Shown: piece after piece, positions 4,768 to 9,133 of the stretch
How positions within the stretch are numbered: the first letter of the stretch is position 1
Layout: the number at the start of each line of letters is the position of its first letter
Assembly: GCA_900770055.1 (NCBI GenBank)
Contig: CAAGJD010000114.1
Span: forward strand, 1-9,133
Source: Acholeplasmatales bacterium
GTDB taxonomy: Bacteria; Bacillota_I; Bacilli_A; Acholeplasmatales; Anaeroplasmataceae
Reading direction: 5' to 3'
Length of the DNA stretch: 9,133 nucleotides
Position numbers and translations under genes: made by a program
The notes under the pieces: model-generated
Databases searched by the model: none
Seen by the model: only the letters and a program-made list of their open reading frames with translations
What the model was told of the DNA's origin: nothing

Positions 4768-5811
4768 ATGTATGAAATTGATTTTTTTAGAGAAAATCCA
4801 TATTTTAAAAACTTCATAAAAGATGATATCTTAGATTCATTAACGGGTGTCGTTTCAAGAAAGTATATGCTTGGGTATGTACAATATTTGATCGATCAAA
4901 ATATACCTTTTGCTATGGGTATTATGGATATTGATAATTTTAAAATGATTAATGACTCATATGGCCATTCACTTGGTGATTTAGCATTATCGATAATTGC
5001 TGATAGAATGGTTAAATATATTGGTGATTTAGGTGTTATTGGTCGATATGGTGGAGATGAATTTATCTTCGTCTATTTAGGTGATATTTCTTATGACTCT
5101 GTATATTCCTTTGTAAAAAACATGTATGGAGATTATAGTGTTGTTAGAAATAATTTTGAATTAGGTGATGTAGCTCCATTTATAACTGCTACTTTCGGAG
5201 TCGCAACTTATCCAAATGATGCAAAAAATTTTGATGATTTATTTTCAAAAGCAGATAAGGCACTTTATAGAGGTAAAACAAAGGGAAGAAATTGTTATAT
5301 TATCTATGTACATGAAAAGCATAAAGATATTGAAATTTCAAAGCTTCAAAAACAATGTGTTTATGAGGTTATGGATCAGTTATCTGATATATTAGAGGAA
5401 AATAATGAAGGTGTTATTGGTAATTCACTTTTATGTATTGCCAATTCATTAAGAATCTCAGGTGGATTTTATACAAATCTAAAGGGTGAAATGGCTATTT
5501 ATTCAACAAAAGGTAATGCTAATTTCACAAAAATTAACTTTAGCTGTATAGAAGAATTATTTGATGGTGAGAATTCAACCTTTGAATGCAATAACCTTAT
5601 TCCGATTTCTAAAAAATCTGATGAATTTTATAAATATTGTATTGAAAATAAAATCTTAGCTGTACTAATAAAAAAGATTATTTATAAGAATTCTATAAAA
5701 GGTTATATTGCTTTATTTGATTCTGCTACTGAAAGAATATGGCAAGAGGATGATAAAACATTATTAACCTTCTTAGAAAAATTAATAGGCCATGGTGGGT
5801 ATAAATATTAA
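4768..5811 (+). CDS. Diguanylate cyclase (GGDEF) with C-terminal GAF-like region
   Basis: A 347-residue soluble protein. The GGDEF domain spans about 20-182: D-S-L-T-G (23-27), MDIDNFKMIND (53-63) with metal-binding Asp54, SYGHSLGD (64-71), then RYGGDEF with an intact G-G-D-E-F active loop (95-99), ATFGVATYP (141-149) and ADKALYRGKTKGRN (162-175). It should make cyclic di-GMP from two GTP. The inhibitory I-site R-x-x-D before the loop is absent: the aligned positions read G-D-L-G. Residues about 195-345 follow a linker helix and look GAF-like (helix, LRISGGFYTN, IKGYIALFDS, a final helix), which would be a sensor placed after the cyclase. This part is weakly recognised. No membrane segments. 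ATG 4768 has a near-perfect SD GGAGGTGA (4753-4760) 7 bases upstream; an in-frame GTG at 4747 lies before the SD and is rejected. The promoter carries a cre-like site, so sugar supply may control it. Confidence 0.9.
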   Translation: MYEIDFFRENPYFKNFIKDDILDSLTGVVSRKYMLGYVQYLIDQNIPFAMGIMDIDNFKMINDSYGHSLGDLALSIIADRMVKYIGDLGVIGRYGGDEFIFVYLGDISYDSVYSFVKNMYGDYSVVRNNFELGDVAPFITATFGVATYPNDAKNFDDLFSKADKALYRGKTKGRNCYIIYVHEKHKDIEISKLQKQCVYEVMDQLSDILEENNEGVIGNSLLCIANSLRISGGFYTNLKGEMAIYSTKGNANFTKINFSCIEELFDGENSTFECNNLIPISKKSDEFYKYCIENKILAVLIKKIIYKNSIKGYIALFDSATERIWQEDDKTLLTFLEKLIGHGGYKY

Positions 5812-5840
5812 AAAACTTCGAATCTAAACTTCGAAGTTTT
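5812..5840. terminator. Bidirectional terminator, overlapping the stop of the - strand gene
   Basis: AAAACTTCGA (5812-5821) pairs perfectly with TCGAAGTTTT (5831-5840) around a 9-base loop, with T-rich sequence after it on either strand. It starts one base after the GGDEF stop. On the - strand the first arm of the hairpin overlaps the TAA stop (5841-5839) of the radical SAM gene. Confidence 0.8.
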
Positions 5841-7428
5841 ACTTTTTTAATATGTTTATTTTTTTATCATTTGGTTTATATATAGCTAAGATATAGCAAT
5901 TCTTAAGTTCAACTAAAATACTATATTTATATAAATCTAATAAATTAAAATTGTTTTCATTTTTTGAATATATTTCTCTAAGCTTTTGTTTTTTAGTAGC
6001 TGCATCAAGTGATTCATTCCACCATGCTTTAGGCTTAATATTAAAATGATTTAAGTAATCATATATTAGCTTTTCATGAATTTGATCATAATATTTTTTG
6101 GTTTTAACATAATTATCGATATGGATAAATATGTTTTCTAAACCTTTATTTTTAATTAGATTTTGACCAAGCTGATGATAAAATTCAAATATATTTTTTT
6201 CATATTCGAATATTATTTTAGTAGCCTCAGGTATTATTCCACTATTGTAATATACTTCAAATGCTTCTTCAGTTAGATGTATTTCATTAATATCATCTTT
6301 AGACATAAAATTATTTTCTATAACTTCATAGGGAGCTTCATTACTATATTTATATCCGTATAAAGAAGCTTCCTTATGCATTTTTGTGCCATAAAGAAGC
6401 TTTAAAAAGACTAACTGTAGTTCTTTAGGCCTTAGTGATGCTACTTCATTAAAGGTGTTTTCGAATGATTTATAATCCTCATAAGGTAGGCCTGCAATTA
6501 AATCAAGATGCAAATCAATGATATTTGCATTTTGAATTTTAATTATATTAGAAAAAAGTATTTCATTATTTTGAATTCTACCAACGCTTTTGTTCGTTTT
6601 AATATTAGTTGATTGAATGCCTATTTCAAATCTTATTAAGCCTTTAGGAGCTTTTTTATTTATATAGTCGATATATTCAGGCTTTAATAAATCTCCAGTT
6701 ATTTCAAATTGATATGATTCATTTTGTTTATGATTATCAATAATAAAATCAATAAGCTCCAAAAATTTTTTGTTTGCGTTAAAGGTCCTATCCAAAAATT
6801 TAAAGATTTTAGCACCCTTTTGTTTTAAAGATATGATTTGAGATTTTATTTCATCCATATTGAAAAATCTAACATTATTGTCAAGACTTGCCATGCAGTA
6901 GCCACATTTATATGGACATCCCCTTGATGTTTCAATATACATAATTTTATTTTGACAATCATCTAGTAGGTCATATGCCATTTTGATTTTATCTAAATCT
7001 ACAAGCTTATCGAATGTGTAGCCATTTTTATGATATAGATTCGGAATGCTACTAATATCATATTTGTTATCTAAGTGCATTAATAGTAGATTAAAGGCTT
7101 CCTCACCTTCATTTTTTATTACATAGCTTGCAAGGTTATTTTCGATATAGTAATTTGCATTATAGCTAACTTCAGGTCCACCTAAGATAATTATTTTATT
7201 ATTGTTTTTAATAGTAATTAATATTTTCTTTATTATTTCAATATTCCAAATATAGCAAGAGAAGGCAATAACATCATATTTTAATATATCATTTATTATT
7301 TTAGTAATAGAATCTTTAATTGTATATTCTAATATATCAGTTTCATAATTAGTATTTTTCTTTAATAATCTTATTGCAAGATTTGGATGGATATACTTGG
7401 CATTAATTCCAACGAGTACTGTTTTCAT
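5839..7428 (-). CDS. B12-binding-like radical SAM protein, DUF4080 type
   Basis: A 529-residue radical SAM protein. The N-terminal ~140 residues look like the B12-binding fold common to this class (KTVLVGINAKYIHPN at the start, YDVIAFSCYIWN at 51-62, IIILGGPEVS at 79-88, VIKNEGEEAF at 103-112). No D-x-H-x-x-G cobalamin ligand motif is seen, so real B12 binding is uncertain. The radical SAM core begins with ETSRGCPYKCGYCMAS, giving the C-x-x-x-C-x-x-C of the 4Fe-4S cluster (C171, C175, C178). IRFEIGIQS (265-273) and LDLIAGLPYE (308-317) are further core motifs. The C-terminal ~180 residues fit the DUF4080 region. The substrate is unknown; members are often labelled B12-dependent methyltransferases without proof. 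ATG at 7428-7426 has AAGGAG 9 bases upstream. Codons are very AT-rich (many Ile, Lys, Asn). The gene is divergent from ygiQ, another radical SAM gene, and shares its 3' hairpin with the GGDEF gene. Confidence 0.87.
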   Translation of the reverse strand: MKTVLVGINAKYIHPNLAIRLLKKNTNYETDILEYTIKDSITKIINDILKYDVIAFSCYIWNIEIIKKILITIKNNNKIIILGGPEVSYNANYYIENNLASYVIKNEGEEAFNLLLMHLDNKYDISSIPNLYHKNGYTFDKLVDLDKIKMAYDLLDDCQNKIMYIETSRGCPYKCGYCMASLDNNVRFFNMDEIKSQIISLKQKGAKIFKFLDRTFNANKKFLELIDFIIDNHKQNESYQFEITGDLLKPEYIDYINKKAPKGLIRFEIGIQSTNIKTNKSVGRIQNNEILFSNIIKIQNANIIDLHLDLIAGLPYEDYKSFENTFNEVASLRPKELQLVFLKLLYGTKMHKEASLYGYKYSNEAPYEVIENNFMSKDDINEIHLTEEAFEVYYNSGIIPEATKIIFEYEKNIFEFYHQLGQNLIKNKGLENIFIHIDNYVKTKKYYDQIHEKLIYDYLNHFNIKPKAWWNESLDAATKKQKLREIYSKNENNFNLLDLYKYSILVELKNCYILAIYKPNDKKINILKK

Positions 7429-7453
7429 GATATTAAACTCCTTAATTCAATTC

Positions 7454-7462
7454 ATTCTACCA
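7454..7462 (-). promoter_or_regulatory. Candidate extended -10 promoter of the DUF4080-type gene
   Basis: On the - strand TG-G-TAGAAT (7462-7454) is an extended -10 element. No good -35 lies upstream. Transcription would start near 7447, just before the SD (7443-7438). Confidence 0.45.
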
Positions 7463-7480
7463 TAAAACAATGGCTTTGTG

Positions 7481-7509
7481 TGGAATTTTTAGTTTTATTA
7501 TGCTAAAAT
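7481..7509 (+). promoter_or_regulatory. Candidate extended -10 promoter of ygiQ
   Basis: TG-C-TAAAAT (7501-7509) is an extended -10, with weak -35 candidate TGGAAT (7481-7486) 17 bases before it. An imperfect palindrome GCTAAAATTAGC (7502-7513) overlaps the -10. The start would be near 7516, right at the SD, so the in-frame ATG at 7470 would not be transcribed. Confidence 0.5.
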
Positions 7510-7529
7510 TAGCAAGAAGGAGTGATAAT

Positions 7530-9114
7530 ATGCCATTTTTACCAATTACAATTGAAGAAATGAAGGAATATGGTTGGGATCAGCCAGATTTCATTTATAT
7601 TATAGGTGATGCATATATAGATCATCCATCATTTGGTCCGGCTATAATTTCAAGAACACTTGAAAATTTTGGATACAAGGTTGCGATTATTCCTCAACCT
7701 GATATCAATAAAAATGAAGATTTTAAAATATTTGGTAAGCCTAGACTTGCTTTCTTAGTTAGTTCTGGTAATATTGATTCTATGGTTAATCATTATACAG
7801 TATCTAAAAAAAGAAGAAAGAAGGATTATTATACTCCTGGCGGAGTAATGGGTAAAAGACCTGATCGTGCACTTATTAGATATTCATCAAAATTAAGAGA
7901 GCTTTATCCTGATTGTGCGATAGCGATTGGTGGTATTGAGGCTTCATTAAGAAGATTAAATCACTATGATTATTGGGATAATTCAGTTAGAAGATCAATA
8001 TTACTTGATTCTAAGGCTGATTTATTAATGTATGGTATGGGAGAAAAAACGATTGTTGAGGTAGCGGATGCCCTTGCCTCTGGTTTAGATATAAAGGATA
8101 TTGTATATATTAGAAACACAGTATGGAAAACTAAAGATAAGGATATGATTCCGCCTGATGCAGTATTTTTACCTAGTTATGATGAGGTTTTAGCAGATAA
8201 GAAGAATTATGTTAAATCATTTCAGATTCAATATAGAAATACTGATGCCTTTACTGGTAAGGTGTTAGTTGAGGAATATAAAAATTATTTTGTTGTTCAA
8301 AACCCACCAGAGTTTCCTCTTTCAAGAAATGAAATGGATCAAACATATGCACTTCCTTATATGAGATGTACACATCCAAAGCTTGAGGCTATGGGACATG
8401 TACCTGCGATTGATGAGGTAAAGTTTTCTGTAATTTCTAATCGTGGCTGTTATGGAGGATGTCATTTCTGTGCTCTTACAATGCATCAGGGAAGAATTAT
8501 ACAATCAAGAAGTAAGGAATCTATTTTGAATGAGATTACTACAATTTCACAGGACCCTGATTTTAAGGGTTATGTTCATGATGTAGGTGGACCTACAGCT
8601 AATTTCTATAATCCTGCTTGTAGTAAACAAATGAAAAGTGGTGTTTGTACAAATAGAGAATGTATTGGATATAATCCATGTAAAAATCTTGAGGTTGATC
8701 ATAGTGAATATTTAGATATATTAAGAAGTGCAAGAGCACTACCTAATATCAAAAAAATTTTTATAAGATCTGGCTTAAGATATGATTATATAATGTATGA
8801 TAAAAATAAAGAATTTTTTGAAGAATTAGTAAAACATCATATTTCTGGTCAGCTTAAGGTAGCGCCAGAGCATGTTGATGATAGAGTTTTAGTTAGAATG
8901 GGTAAGCCTAGTAGAGAGCTTTATGATGAATTTGTTAATACATATAAGGACTTAAATAAAAAGTTTGATAAAAATCAGTTTTTAGTTCCATATTTAATGA
9001 GTAGTCATCCTGGTTCAACATTAGATGCAGCTATAAAGCTTGCTGAATATTTAAGAGATATTGGCTATATGCCAGAGCAGGTTCAGGATTTTTATCCTAC
9101 ACCCGGAACGCTTT
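7530..9114 (+). CDS. ygiQ: YgiQ-family radical SAM protein, 3' end cut off by contig end
   Basis: The first 528 residues of a YgiQ-type (UPF0313) radical SAM protein; the family is usually about 600-700 long. The start MPFLPITIEEMKEYGWDQPD and GDAYIDHPSFGPAII is typical of the family, with a short B12-binding-like N-terminal domain. The cluster motif is in SNRGCYGGCHFCAL (C307, C311, C314). A second cysteine set (C364, C373, C378, C384) between the strands of the core is also usual for YgiQ. LKVAPEHVD (442-450) and FLVPYLMSSHPGST (484-497) are family motifs. The visible end QDFYPTPGTL is where the family normally continues with Ser. The cellular role is unknown. ATG 7530 has AAGGAG (7517-7522) 7 bases upstream; an in-frame ATG at 7470 lies before the promoter. 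The apparent TAG stop (9114-9116) is not real: its A and G come from the sequencing adapter at 9115. The gene should be marked as partial at the 3' end. Confidence 0.95.
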
Positions 9115-9133
9115 AGATCGGAAGAGCGTCGTG
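9115..9133 (+). other. Illumina TruSeq adapter remnant (assembly artefact)
   Basis: The last 19 bases, AGATCGGAAGAGCGTCGTG, are identical to the start of the standard Illumina TruSeq adapter read-through (the reverse complement of the read 1 primer). GC content jumps at the same point, and the family-level protein match stops there. These bases are not part of the genome. Confidence 0.97.

Noticed and set aside
7470..7529. 20-residue N-terminal extension of YgiQ from ATG 7470
   Set aside because: It lies before the promoter -10 and SD; the family start matches ATG 7530.
8322..8504. 60-codon open frame on the - strand
   Set aside because: Shadow of ygiQ over its radical SAM motif; no SD.
1..9133. 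CRISPR arrays, insertion sequences, prophage or toxin-antitoxin pairs
   Set aside because: No regularly spaced repeats, transposase motifs, phage genes or paired small genes were seen on either strand.

Overview
The window looks like one contig from an AT-rich, low-GC Firmicutes-type bacterium, most likely a gut or anaerobic Bacilli/Clostridia-like lineage. The signs are strong AT bias, AGGAGG-type ribosome binding sites on nearly every gene, sigma-A-type promoters, U-tailed hairpin terminators, an L19-leader-like RNA in front of rplS, and a mix of families common in gut Firmicutes (cytoplasmic GH28, GGDEF protein, DUF4080-type radical SAM, YgiQ). The genetic code is standard: Trp is TGG, and TGA is the true stop of the first gene. 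The species cannot be fixed from this sequence alone.

Left part (1-2470). The window opens inside the 3' end of a tRNA, probably tRNA-Ser, followed by its terminator. Next come a diverged GNAT acetyltransferase and a signal-peptide-less family 28 glycoside hydrolase (exo-polygalacturonase type), both on the + strand and 49 bases apart. A strong two-way hairpin separates the hydrolase from a convergent 79-residue two-helix membrane protein on the - strand, which has its own near-consensus promoter.

Middle (2470-5840). About 296 bases separate the membrane gene from rplS. They hold the two outward-facing promoters, an AT-rich stretch at 2549-2639 with nothing recognisable, and a structured L19 leader. 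After rplS and its terminator comes a PurF-like protein. It keeps the PRPP-binding domain and a full set of four probable iron-sulfur cysteines, but it has lost the catalytic N-terminal cysteine and the other glutaminase residues. Then comes a GGDEF protein with a C-terminal GAF-like region, whose promoter carries a good CcpA cre-like site. A hairpin shared with the next, convergent gene closes this part.

Right part (5839-9133). Two radical-SAM genes stand head to head: a B12-binding-like/DUF4080-type protein on the - strand and YgiQ on the + strand. They are separated by 101 bases that carry two outward extended -10 promoters. YgiQ is incomplete. The last 19 bases (9115-9133) are Illumina TruSeq adapter, and the apparent TAG stop of YgiQ is made by the junction with that adapter.

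Most genes appear to be single transcription units with their own promoter and terminator, so there is no multi-gene pathway here. The most interesting object is the cysteine-less PurF paralogue. The adapter artefact is the most important practical point for anyone using this contig.
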